From: Wenzhouxiangella sp. 15190
GTDB lineage: Bacteria > Pseudomonadota > Gammaproteobacteria > Xanthomonadales > Wenzhouxiangellaceae
Length of the DNA stretch: 64,000 nt
Direction of reading: 5' to 3'
Assembly (NCBI RefSeq): GCF_003417465.1
Contig: NZ_QVMV01000027.1
Coordinates: 62,001 to 126,000, forward strand
The translations under genes and the position numbers were made by a program. Below, piece by piece: positions 26,780 through 33,973 of this stretch; within the stretch, counting starts at the first letter, position 1, and every line of letters starts with the position of its first letter. The notes under the pieces were generated by a model. It ran no database searches. It saw only the letters and a program-made list of their open reading frames with translations, and was not told where the DNA came from.

Positions 26780-27079
26780 CTATTCTGACACCGACCCAGG
26801 AGGTTCATGGCGGTCGAGGCGCTCCAGCAACTCGGCGGCGCGCGCCTGCAAAGCCCGGTAGCCGCTCTCCCACGCGCCTTCGCGCGGGCTGGTACGCGCC
26901 AGGCGCAGGATCAGATCGCGCATTTTCGCGTTGTCGGCCTGAAGTTGCCGATAGGCTTCGGCATGGACCAGCTCGACGGCACGGTCCTGGCAGATGCCCA
27001 GACACGGCTGCGGCGCCTCGATGCGGCCGCAGCCCGTGCATTCCCAAGCCTTGAACGGGGCTTCGATCGGGTTCGACAT
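26780..27079 (-). CDS. Small cysteine-motif protein divergent from nnrS
   Basis: 99 residues. The N-terminus holds a compact metal-binding-like motif: C14, C17, C26 and C30 in WECTGCGRIEAPQPCLGIC. The rest (about 35-90) is predicted helical with heptad-like leucines. I recall similar APQPCLGVC proteins beside nnrS or denitrification genes in other proteobacteria, but cannot confirm that here. It faces nnrS across a 71-base space containing an NsrR-like operator, so both may respond to nitric oxide. The four cysteines could bind zinc or an iron-sulfur/iron-nitrosyl centre; this is inference. Confidence 0.65.
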   Translation of the reverse strand: MSNPIEAPFKAWECTGCGRIEAPQPCLGICQDRAVELVHAEAYRQLQADNAKMRDLILRLARTSPREGAWESGYRALQARAAELLERLDRHEPPGSVSE

Positions 27080-27127
27080 GGCTTGCTGCTCCCGGCGCCG
27101 CTTGTGACGCCCGCGCTTGGAGGTGAC

Positions 27128-27150
27128 TAGATGTATGTAGAATACATATT
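27128..27150 (+). promoter_or_regulatory. NsrR-like operator overlapping the nnrS promoter
   Basis: The best NsrR-type site in the window: an 11-1-11 inverted repeat matching about 18 of 22 positions, containing the perfect palindrome TATGTA-GAA-TACATA. A -10 candidate TAGAAT (27138-27143) lies inside it and predicts a start one base before the nnrS ATG, so repressor binding would block the promoter and the message would be essentially leaderless. Confidence 0.6.
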
Positions 27151-28305
27151 ATGCCAGATTCCTCGCATGTCCAGTCCGGGCCGGCCGCCGGGTCGACCCG
27201 GGTCGTTACCGAGACCCGGCTCTTTCCGCTGGCGGCGCTCTACGGGGCGCTCAGCGTACCGGCGTTCGTGCTCGGCTGGACCGGCTTGTTGCCGACGCTG
27301 CCCGGCTTGCGCACGCCGGCCGGCCATGCCCACGAGTTGCTCTTCGGCTATGCGCTGGCGGTGGTGGCGGGATTTCTGATCAACCGGGTATCCGCACCGC
27401 GTCTCGCCCTGATGATGGTCCTGTGGCTGGGCGCGCGCCTGGCTTTCCTGTTCATGCCGGGCAGTCTGCCGGCCATTGCGCTCAACCTCGGCTTCGCCGC
27501 GCTGGTCGCGGCGACCGCCGCGCCACGCTTCATGAAGGCGGCCAAGAAGTGGCGCAACCGCCTCACCGGTCCACTGGTTCTGGCAATCTGCGCGGCGGCG
27601 GCCGGCTTTCAGCTGCTGTCGTTCCACGGCGGGGGCCTTCTCAGCTACCTGCTGCTGGGCGAAGCGGTGGTGCTGTTCGCGATGCTGATGCTGTTCTTCG
27701 GGGGCCGACTGATCGCCCCGGCCGCGGCGGGTGTTATCGAAGGTGCGGGGGGAACGCTGACCGCGCGTGTGCAGCCGAATATCGAAGGCGCCATCCTGCT
27801 GGCGATGATTGCCGCGGCCGGGACCGCGTTCATTCCCGCTGCGGGGCCGGTCCACGGCCTTTTACTCGTTGTCACCGGCACGCTGGCCCTGGTGCGCCTG
27901 GGCCGCTGGCAATTGTGGCTGTGCCGGCGGCGGGCCGACCTGCTCTGCCTCGGCGTCGGCTATGCCTGGCTTGGTATCGGGCTGTTGCTGCTGGGCGCGG
28001 AGCGGGGTTTCGGCATCGGCCTGCCCGCCAATGCCGCCACCCATGCCATCACCGTCGGCGCGCTGGGTACCCTGACGACCAGCGTGATGTTGCGCACACG
28101 CTTGCTGCGCCTGCGTATTCCGCTCGACCAGGTCGGCGGATACTTTGCCGTTATGACCGTGCTGGTCTCGCTGGCCGCGCTGGCGCGCCTGCTCGGGGGT
28201 GCGAGCCACGCCGGCCTGCTGCTGGCAGCGGTCGCCTGGTCGTCAGCGCTGCTGGTGCTGTTCGCCCTGCTGCAGCGCTTTCGTCAGCGAGTCCAGCCCG
28301 GCTGA
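27151..28305 (+). CDS. nnrS: NnrS, heme-copper membrane protein of nitric oxide response
   Basis: 384-residue inner-membrane protein with about 12 hydrophobic helices. The family signature GHAHELLFGYALAVVAGF is at 57-74 with heme/copper-ligand His candidates, and THAITVGALGTLTTSVMLRT later is also characteristic. NnrS lowers nitrosative stress and is controlled by NO sensors (NsrR, NnrR or NorR) in known bacteria. Start ATG at 27151 has no ribosome site; a -10-like hexamer ends 7 bases upstream, so leaderless translation is likely. Neighbours are a Cys-motif protein (divergent) and a decarboxylase (convergent). Confidence 0.93.
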   Translation: MPDSSHVQSGPAAGSTRVVTETRLFPLAALYGALSVPAFVLGWTGLLPTLPGLRTPAGHAHELLFGYALAVVAGFLINRVSAPRLALMMVLWLGARLAFLFMPGSLPAIALNLGFAALVAATAAPRFMKAAKKWRNRLTGPLVLAICAAAAGFQLLSFHGGGLLSYLLLGEAVVLFAMLMLFFGGRLIAPAAAGVIEGAGGTLTARVQPNIEGAILLAMIAAAGTAFIPAAGPVHGLLLVVTGTLALVRLGRWQLWLCRRRADLLCLGVGYAWLGIGLLLLGAERGFGIGLPANAATHAITVGALGTLTTSVMLRTRLLRLRIPLDQVGGYFAVMTVLVSLAALARLLGGASHAGLLLAAVAWSSALLVLFALLQRFRQRVQPG

Positions 28306-28445
28306 TCGAAGAACTCGGGGTAGGCCTGCAAAACCCGGTGCAATTCCTCGTGGCGGCCATCGGGCTGGCCAGGGCCAGGCTGACGCTCGCGATCGGGGTG
28401 CCCGGTTTGTACATGATGATTCGTCCTTTTCGGCGAATGATTCAT
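28284..28445 (-). CDS. Possible 53-residue protein coupled to the PLP decarboxylase
   Basis: A short open frame (53 residues) whose ATG overlaps the decarboxylase stop codon in the arrangement ATGA. Its last part, HEELHRVLQAYPEFFDQPGW, looks protein-like and uses mostly G or C in third positions. It overlaps the 3' end of convergent nnrS by 22 bases. I recognise no family. The tight overlap argues for translation, but short length and lack of known homologs leave it uncertain. Confidence 0.4.
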   Translation of the reverse strand: MNHSPKRTNHHVQTGHPDRERQPGPGQPDGRHEELHRVLQAYPEFFDQPGWTR

Positions 28446-30457
28446 CCCGGCTGATCACGCATGGCCTGCCGCACCAGTTCGGCCAGGTGGCGGCAATAGC
28501 GGTCGAGATAGTTCATCCCTTCATCGTGGCCGGACAGCCAGGGATTCATCAGCGTGTGGCGCAGCAGGAAAATGCTGTCGGCCTGCTCGCCGGAGTCGTC
28601 CGGTTCGTCGACGAAGGTGGACGGGTCCAGGTCGAGTTCGGCCATGAGTCGTTCGGCGGCGCGCTCGCCCAGCTTGTGACGATGAACCACGGTGCGCGAG
28701 CCGAAGAACTCGCGTGAGTGGATATCGACTTCCTCGCCCACGCTCAGGTGCTCGTATAACCGCCGGCCGAAGGCATTCATGCGCGCCAGCGAGCGGTTTC
28801 CGCTCGGGTTGATGGCCAGGCAGACCAGGTTGGTGTCGGGCTCGAAGGGCAGAACGACACGGGCGACGCCGGCAAGCTCGTCGCGCAACTGGTCGATGTG
28901 CTCGAAAAAGTACTCGCAGTTGCGAATAGTCTCGGCGCACAGCCGACCGAAGTTATCCGCATCGAGCGGCAGCACCCGATGGCTCAACCAGGCCCCGGCG
29001 GCGGCCGCGCCGGGCTTGGAGCCTTCGAGAATGTACTGGCCGAGGTTGCGGAAGCGGCGCTCGTACTCGGAATCGGGGACCGTCTCGGCATCATCGAAGA
29101 CATAGGCCGCCTTCTGGCTGATGAAGTCGGTCATGCCGCGGTTGCGCGCGACATAGGCGCCGCAACCGAAGGGCACGTAGCCGAGCTTGTGCGGGTCGAC
29201 GGTGACCGAGTCGACATGCCTGAGCGCGGCGAACGCCTTGTAAACCGGCTCGGAAGGAAACAGGTGGAAGCGTCGCCGCATCTCGGCGTGGTCAAGCAGG
29301 GTCCCGTCCGGGCGATGGAACATGCTGGCCAGGTAGCCGCCCCAGGCGGCGTCGACGTGGATGGCGAACTCCATTCCCTCGCGGCGCCAGCGCTGGCGGG
29401 CGGCGACGATCTCGTGGACGGGGTCGATGGAACCGAACTCGGTGGTGCCGAGAATGCCGACGACGGCCAGGACCGGGCGGCGCTCGTCGGCCAGGCGCGC
29501 CAGCGCATCGTCGAGCGCCTTCGAATCCAGTCGCATGCGCTCGTTGACGGCCACGGGCTCGAGGTTGGCCGCGCCCAGGCCCAGCAGCTTGAGCGCCTTC
29601 TCCCAGGAGTAGTGCGCGGTATCGGCGACCAGCACGACGGGCGTTCCCAGCTCCGGGTGGCGAAGATGGAACTCGGCCATGCCCAGATACTCGACCCGCT
29701 CGGACTCGATCCGGCGCGCCAGGTCCCGCGCCTGGCGTCGATCAAGCTGGTGATCGATGCTCGCCAGCACTTCGCGCCGCAATCGAATGACGTGGTCGAC
29801 CGAAAGATTGAAGAGCACGTGATCGGGGGCGTGAACGAAATCCTCGGGCCCATGCTTGAGCGCACCGGGGTCGAACCCGGCCTCGCGCAGGGCGATCGCG
29901 GCCGCCAGGGGCCAATAGCGCACGGCCCGGAAGTACCACAGCGATTCGTCGTTGGCGATGGTGCCGCCGGAGGTGGCATGGCCCCAGGCGCAGGGCTCCT
30001 GCTCGGGATCGGTGTTGAAACCGAACATCGCGGCCAGTTGCCGGCCCAGCTCCAGCTCCAGCGGTAGCGTCACCGGCGAGGCCTCGTCGGTGACGTGATT
30101 GGGGTTGTAGAGCGTGGTCACCAGCTGCGCGATCAGGCCCGGCAGCAGCAGGTCGGAGGCCATGTGCCCGATATAGCGCGGGTTGAAAAAGGGCGCGGAA
30201 TTTTTCAGCCGGGCGGTCAATCCATGAAGCTCGGTCTTCATGCGGCCGACGAAGCGCCGGTATTCCGGGCCGGTATCGGCCAGCACCGGGATCTGCGGCC
30301 GGTCTTCGGGATGGATATTGCGGCGCCAATAGACATGGTCGCGCAACAACTCGACGAGCACCTTCTCCAGCAACTCGTTGTTCTCGGCGTAGGAACCGAG
30401 AAACAGCGGGCTGAGCCAGTCGACCAGCTCGTCTTCTTCCTGCCTTCTCATGTTCAT
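28442..30457 (-). CDS. Large PLP-dependent decarboxylase (glutamate/tyrosine-decarboxylase family)
   Basis: 671-residue group II decarboxylase, longer than GadB (about 466) through N- and C-terminal extensions. The PLP lysine is K424 in VDPHKLGYVPFG; HVDAAWGGYLASM (367-379) supplies the Asp and stacking contacts, and GHATSGGTIANDES (159-172) binds phosphate. This long branch of putative decarboxylases has no settled substrate; an amino acid is expected. Its start codon is only 16 bases from a perfect Fnr/Dnr box shared with the divergent dnr-like gene, so oxygen- or NO-linked control is likely, though the box is too close to act as a class II activator site here. Confidence 0.85.
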   Translation of the reverse strand: MNMRRQEEDELVDWLSPLFLGSYAENNELLEKVLVELLRDHVYWRRNIHPEDRPQIPVLADTGPEYRRFVGRMKTELHGLTARLKNSAPFFNPRYIGHMASDLLLPGLIAQLVTTLYNPNHVTDEASPVTLPLELELGRQLAAMFGFNTDPEQEPCAWGHATSGGTIANDESLWYFRAVRYWPLAAAIALREAGFDPGALKHGPEDFVHAPDHVLFNLSVDHVIRLRREVLASIDHQLDRRQARDLARRIESERVEYLGMAEFHLRHPELGTPVVLVADTAHYSWEKALKLLGLGAANLEPVAVNERMRLDSKALDDALARLADERRPVLAVVGILGTTEFGSIDPVHEIVAARQRWRREGMEFAIHVDAAWGGYLASMFHRPDGTLLDHAEMRRRFHLFPSEPVYKAFAALRHVDSVTVDPHKLGYVPFGCGAYVARNRGMTDFISQKAAYVFDDAETVPDSEYERRFRNLGQYILEGSKPGAAAAGAWLSHRVLPLDADNFGRLCAETIRNCEYFFEHIDQLRDELAGVARVVLPFEPDTNLVCLAINPSGNRSLARMNAFGRRLYEHLSVGEEVDIHSREFFGSRTVVHRHKLGERAAERLMAELDLDPSTFVDEPDDSGEQADSIFLLRHTLMNPWLSGHDEGMNYLDRYCRHLAELVRQAMRDQPG

Positions 30458-30472
30458 CGATGATCCGGTTTA

Positions 30473-30486
30473 TTGATTTTGATCAA
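30473..30486 (+). promoter_or_regulatory. Perfect Fnr/Dnr box upstream of the dnr-like gene
   Basis: TTGAT-TTTG-ATCAA is a perfect consensus match. The centre (30479.5) is exactly 41.5 bases before the start predicted by the -10 candidate TTTACT (30509-30514), so class II activation of the dnr-like gene is likely. The same box lies 16 bases from the decarboxylase start codon on the other strand. Confidence 0.85.
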
Positions 30487-30487
30487 A

Positions 30488-30510
30488 AAGAAGTATCCTA
30501 GATACTGTTT
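30488..30510 (+). promoter_or_regulatory. NsrR-like inverted repeat between Fnr box and -10 of the dnr-like gene
   Basis: AGTATC-CTA-GATACT is a perfect palindrome with the GTAT...ATAC spacing of NsrR sites; over 22 positions about 15 fit. It lies between the Fnr box and the -10, an ideal place for repression. Confidence 0.45.
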
Positions 30511-30566
30511 TACTGGCTATACGTCAATTTCGGCTCGCCGGGCGGGCCGTTCAAGGAAATCCTGCC

Positions 30567-31274
30567 ATGAACAACATCCGCCATCCCACCCGGGATGAAT
30601 TGCACCAGTTTCCGCTGCTGTCGGGGCTCGACGAGACCGAATCGCAACGTGTATTGACCAAGGCACGTGTGGTCACCGTAGCCCGCGGTGAGCACTTGTT
30701 CCACCACGGCGACCCCGCCCGGCGCATCTGGTTGTGTCGTACGGGGCAACTCAAGCTCTTCCGACTGTCCGATGCGGGGCAGGAGAAGATCATCGCCATT
30801 ATCAACCCGGGGCGCAGCTTTGCCGAGGCCACGCTTTTCATGCCCCAGCGAGTGTATCCGGTGCACTGCGCCGCAATTAAACCCAGCGAACTGGTCGGAT
30901 TCGACGCCGACGACCTGGTCAAGACCTTCCACAACGACGCGGAAGCCTGCTTCCGCCTGCTCGGCACGCTGAGCCGACGCATGCACGAGAAGATCAACCA
31001 GATCGAATCGCTGGCACTGCAGAACGCTCATTTGCGCGTGGCTCATTACCTACTCGATGAGTACCGGCGCCGGGACGAACCGAAGACCTTCCGCCTGGAG
31101 TCGAGCAAGAAGCATATCGCCGGGCTGCTGGCCGTCCAGCCGGAGACGCTGTCACGCAGCCTTACCGCGCTGCAGCGCGAGGGCGTGCTCGACATGGACA
31201 CGCGCTACATCACCATCAACGACCCCGAAAGACTCGAAAGTATCGCTCGCGGTGCTCTCGCAACGCCGCACTGA
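30567..31274 (+). CDS. dnr: Dnr-type CRP/FNR-family regulator (NO-responsive candidate)
   Basis: 235 residues, clearly of the Dnr branch: it has the cNMP-like roll (about 18-130), a long dimer helix with MHEKINQIESLALQNAHLRV, and a helix-turn-helix with QPETLSRSL, whose E..SR reads the same TTGAT half-sites as Fnr. Unlike Fnr it has no N-terminal cysteine cluster. Pseudomonas DNR binds heme and activates denitrification genes when NO is present; the same sensing is inferred here. The upstream perfect Fnr box suggests the usual cascade Fnr to Dnr. The convergent ctaA gene ends 13 bases downstream. Confidence 0.88.
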   Translation: MNNIRHPTRDELHQFPLLSGLDETESQRVLTKARVVTVARGEHLFHHGDPARRIWLCRTGQLKLFRLSDAGQEKIIAIINPGRSFAEATLFMPQRVYPVHCAAIKPSELVGFDADDLVKTFHNDAEACFRLLGTLSRRMHEKINQIESLALQNAHLRVAHYLLDEYRRRDEPKTFRLESSKKHIAGLLAVQPETLSRSLTALQREGVLDMDTRYITINDPERLESIARGALATPH

Positions 31275-31287
31275 CTGAAAGCAGGAA

Positions 31288-32355
31288 TCAGTCGGCAGCC
31301 GCCAGGCGCCCGGAGTGGGCGGCATCGTGAACGCGCGGGTGACTGACGCGGTAGTCGACGGCGATCACCGCCCCCAGCACCAGCACGGCCACGCCCTGGT
31401 GCAATGTACCCAGCACCACCGGCACATAGAGCATCAGGGTGGCAATGCCCAGCAGCACCTGAATGCCGACAATGCCCACCAGGATGTGAAAGGCGCGCCG
31501 AGCGCCGGCATCGAGGGCATACCTGCGCTGTTGCCACCAGGCGGCAAATGCCACGGTCATGGTGGACAGGGCCAGCACACGGTGCATGAACTGCACCATC
31601 GCCGGGTTCTCGAAGAAATTGCGCCACAGCGGTTCCAGCCCGAGAATCCCGTCGGGAATCCACTGACCGGCCATGAGCGGGAAGTCGTTGTAGACAAAGC
31701 CGGCGCGCAGGCCGGCGACGAAGGCGCCGACGAATACCGTCAACGCGGTCATCACCAACAGCACGATGGTCCAACGCCGCATGGAGTGCGGCCGATGCGC
31801 GGCCGGCATCAGCAGGCCCAGGGCCAGGCGGAACATGAAGGCGAAGATGATCAGGGCCAGGCTCAGATGCGCGGCCAGACGGTAGGGACTGACCCGGGGA
31901 ATGTCGATTAGGCCGCTTTGGACCATGTACCAGCCCATCCAGCCCTGCAGGGCGCCCAGACCGAGGATGCCGAGTAGCGGCCAGCGAAGCCGCCGCGGAA
32001 TCCACCCGCGCCACCAGAACCAGGCCAGCGGCAGGGCGAAAACCAGGCCGAGTGAGCGCGCCAGCAGGCGATGACCGAATTCGAACCAGTAGATCACCTT
32101 GAAGTCGTCGAGCGACATGCCACGGTTGACCTTCTGGTATTCGGGGCTGGCGCGGTAGGCGTCGAACTCGCGCATCCAGCGCTCTTCGGTGGTCGGCGGA
32201 ATCACGCCGGTGACCGGCTGCCATTCGACCATGGAAAGGCCCGAGCCGGTCAGTCGCGTGGCCCCGCCGAGCATGACCAGGGAAAACAGCACCAGGCAGC
32301 AGACCAGAAGCCAGATGCCGATGCGACGCTGATGATGTCGTTCGATGAGGTTCAT
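31288..32355 (-). CDS. ctaA: CtaA/Cox15 heme A synthase
   Basis: 355-residue eight-helix membrane protein that oxidises the heme O methyl to give heme A. Four conserved histidines are seen: FEFGHRLLAR, YRLAAHLSLAL, QFMHRVLAL and LGTLHQGVAVL, the heme ligands of the two half-domains. The opening LVMLGGATRLTGSGLSMVEW is the family N-terminal signature. Only 3 bases separate its start from the DUF1566 gene, so it is in that unit and probably uses the divergent Fnr-controlled promoter region facing the heme-copper operon. Its presence, with CtaB, implies heme A for a neighbouring or distant oxidase. Confidence 0.93.
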   Translation of the reverse strand: MNLIERHHQRRIGIWLLVCCLVLFSLVMLGGATRLTGSGLSMVEWQPVTGVIPPTTEERWMREFDAYRASPEYQKVNRGMSLDDFKVIYWFEFGHRLLARSLGLVFALPLAWFWWRGWIPRRLRWPLLGILGLGALQGWMGWYMVQSGLIDIPRVSPYRLAAHLSLALIIFAFMFRLALGLLMPAAHRPHSMRRWTIVLLVMTALTVFVGAFVAGLRAGFVYNDFPLMAGQWIPDGILGLEPLWRNFFENPAMVQFMHRVLALSTMTVAFAAWWQQRRYALDAGARRAFHILVGIVGIQVLLGIATLMLYVPVVLGTLHQGVAVLVLGAVIAVDYRVSHPRVHDAAHSGRLAAAD

Positions 32356-32358
32356 GAT

Positions 32359-32988
32359 CTAGTTCGTTTCAGTGGCCTGTGCATGGTTTCTGACCAGGCG
32401 AACCGCCTTGGCCTCGGACTTGAGGTCGGCCCGATCCAGGCCGTTGCCGAAGTCCACTGCCCAGGCGCTTTGCGGGTAAAGGCGGAAAGTCTCGCCGGTC
32501 CAGTATTCTCCCGCATTCGCTCCGGGGAAGTATGCCGGATCCACGATCAGGCCGGTCTCGCGCCGTTCGGCTTCACCCAGCGACATCAGTTCCTCACGAC
32601 TCGGCAGCCGCCAGTCGGTGAAACCGCACAGGCTTTGCTCGTTGACGGCCGCGACCAGCGACTGCGTGTCGCAGCTCGATCTCCGGCACTCCCCGCCGTC
32701 TGCCAGTCCCGGTTCGCTCATGTGCCGCTGACGGTCGGTGCTGTACCAGGTGTAGCGATTGTCCCGATCGTGCAAACCATTGTCGTCGTGAACCTGCCAC
32801 ATCAGGCCAACGGCTGGATCGAGCACGCAGCGATGCGGACCCGGATCATCGGGCGAGAGTATATTTCCGGACGCATCAATACGTTGCCAGTTTTCGGACG
32901 GCAACGGCTGCTCGACGCGCTCGTCGCAACCGGCGATCAACCCCAACAGGAGCGCCAGCGCGGCGGGCGGGTAAACGTATCGTGACAT
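32359..32988 (-). CDS. DUF1566 (Lcl-domain) lipoprotein
   Basis: 209-residue lipoprotein with lipobox LIAGC (C21 lipidated). The main part is a DUF1566/Lcl C-terminal domain, recognisable by GLMWQVHDDNG, then CGFTDWRLPSREELMSL, then PDYF-like DPAYFPGANAGEYWTGE and the closing DLKSEAKAVRLVRN. Its role is unknown; C-type-lectin-like folds are often binding domains. It is the first gene of a minus-strand pair with ctaA and is divergent from the heme-copper operon across 218 bases holding two Fnr boxes and an NsrR-like repeat, so it likely belongs to the same response. Confidence 0.75.
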   Translation of the reverse strand: MSRYVYPPAALALLLGLIAGCDERVEQPLPSENWQRIDASGNILSPDDPGPHRCVLDPAVGLMWQVHDDNGLHDRDNRYTWYSTDRQRHMSEPGLADGGECRRSSCDTQSLVAAVNEQSLCGFTDWRLPSREELMSLGEAERRETGLIVDPAYFPGANAGEYWTGETFRLYPQSAWAVDFGNGLDRADLKSEAKAVRLVRNHAQATETN

Positions 32989-33049
32989 GCCAATTTCTCC
33001 TTGATCAGGCTGGGACCGGCGAGATTAGCCGCCGGCTGGACAACGCGGG

Positions 33050-33063
33050 CTGACCTGGATCAA
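33050..33063 (-). promoter_or_regulatory. Fnr/Dnr box 1, placed for the DUF1566-ctaA promoter
   Basis: CTGAC-CTGG-ATCAA, 8 of 10 to consensus. Measured on the minus strand it lies 41.5 bases from the start predicted by TAATCT (minus strand, 33027-33022), so it suits the DUF1566-ctaA unit. It could also assist the rightward promoter from a distance. Confidence 0.55.
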
Positions 33064-33086
33064 TTGCCGTCGGTGACACGAAAAGC

Positions 33087-33100
33087 TTGACGGTCATCAA
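33087..33100 (+). promoter_or_regulatory. Fnr/Dnr box 2, placed for the NO reductase operon
   Basis: TTGAC-GGTC-ATCAA, 9 of 10 to consensus. The -10 candidate TAAACT (33124-33129) puts the start at 33136, 42.5 bases from the box centre, within the working range for class II activation. It lies 120 bases before the first gene. Confidence 0.7.
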
Positions 33101-33156
33101 TGAACCTGTCTGCAGCCCGGCTCTAAACTTTGCGGCCAGGACATCATCCGCGCTAA

Positions 33157-33179
33157 AACATGCATTTAATATACCTTAT
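33157..33179 (+). promoter_or_regulatory. NsrR-like repeat in the leader of the NO reductase operon
   Basis: Left half AACATGCATTT fits the NsrR half-site at 10 of 11 positions, right half at about 6 of 11. It lies downstream of the predicted start and before the ribosome site, where a bound repressor would block elongation. Confidence 0.5.
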
Positions 33180-33206
33180 TTGTGGCTTGCAAGAGGAGGG
33201 CGCGCC

Positions 33207-33392
33207 ATGAGCGATTCACAAAACGACCGGGACACCGAAGCTCGTGAACCGGAAGAAGAGCAGGAACGGCTGCCGACCATGCAGCGCATTCTCGACAACC
33301 CGTTTCTGCTGCTGTTTCTCGGCGTCACGATTCCGACCGTGACTTACATCATCTGGGGCGTGATGAACATCGTCACCGTCCCCATCGGCTGA
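33207..33392 (+). CDS. Small single-helix subunit of the heme-copper enzyme
   Basis: 61 residues: a charged N-terminus rich in Asp and Glu, then one membrane helix (about 33-55, LLLFLGVTIPTVTYIIWGVM). It resembles the tiny accessory subunits (IIa/IV) of ba3-type heme-copper enzymes. The ATG at 33207 has an excellent AAGAGGAGG site; an upstream in-frame Met at 33087 lies inside the Fnr box and is rejected. It is the first gene of the ten-gene operon, 15 bases before subunit II. Confidence 0.7.
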   Translation: MSDSQNDRDTEAREPEEEQERLPTMQRILDNPFLLLFLGVTIPTVTYIIWGVMNIVTVPIG

Positions 33393-33407
33393 TCGAGGGA
33401 GCAAGCC

Positions 33408-33953
33408 ATGAGTGCCATTCAACCGCCTGCCAAACGCGTGTGGTGGAAGCAGCCGGTCGATCGTGTCGAGATCGTCTGGATCGCCATCGCGCTCGTCTGG
33501 TGCCTGATCATGTTCCTGTTCATGCCCTACTGGCATGTCTACGGCGAGCAGAACTACTCCGGCGAAGCCTACCGCGTCAATCCGCAGGATTACGTCGCAA
33601 AGGTCAACGAGTTCGTCGAGGAGTACACGGTCCGGCGCGAGACCGACCAGCAGATTCCGGTGGTTCGCCCGCCGGCCGGCGGCGATGTCTACCTGCTCGC
33701 CCGACTCTGGCAGTGGTACCCGATCCTCGAACTCGAGGCCGGTGAAACCTATCGCTTCCACGTCTCCTCGGCCGACTGGCAACACGGCCTGTCGATCCAG
33801 CCGATCAACATCAACTTCCAGGTCCTGCCCGGCTACGACATGGTGCTCAACGTCACCCCGACCGAGCCCGGCGAGTACGCGGTGGTGTGCAACGAGTACT
33901 GCGGCGTGATGCATCACACGATGATGAGCCGCATCTACGTCGTCGACAACTGA
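33408..33953 (+). CDS. CuA-containing subunit II of a heme-copper NO reductase/oxidase (NorS-like)
   Basis: 181 residues with one membrane helix (about 22-40) and a periplasmic cupredoxin domain. The CuA ligands are complete: H126, then C161, E163, C165, H169 and M172 in CNEYCGVMHHTM. The single N-terminal helix and short length match ba3-type and sNOR-type subunit II. It should take electrons from cytochrome c in the periplasm and pass them to subunit I. It begins 15 bases after the small subunit and ends 20 bases before subunit I. The name norS would apply if the enzyme is sNOR. Confidence 0.9.
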   Translation: MSAIQPPAKRVWWKQPVDRVEIVWIAIALVWCLIMFLFMPYWHVYGEQNYSGEAYRVNPQDYVAKVNEFVEEYTVRRETDQQIPVVRPPAGGDVYLLARLWQWYPILELEAGETYRFHVSSADWQHGLSIQPININFQVLPGYDMVLNVTPTEPGEYAVVCNEYCGVMHHTMMSRIYVVDN

Positions 33954-33973
33954 TTCAAGCGAGGGATCCCGTC

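Noticed and set aside
31268-31290. GACTGA...TCAGTC hairpin between dnr and ctaA as a terminator
   Set aside because: Six-bp, AT-containing stem without a T-run; probably chance.
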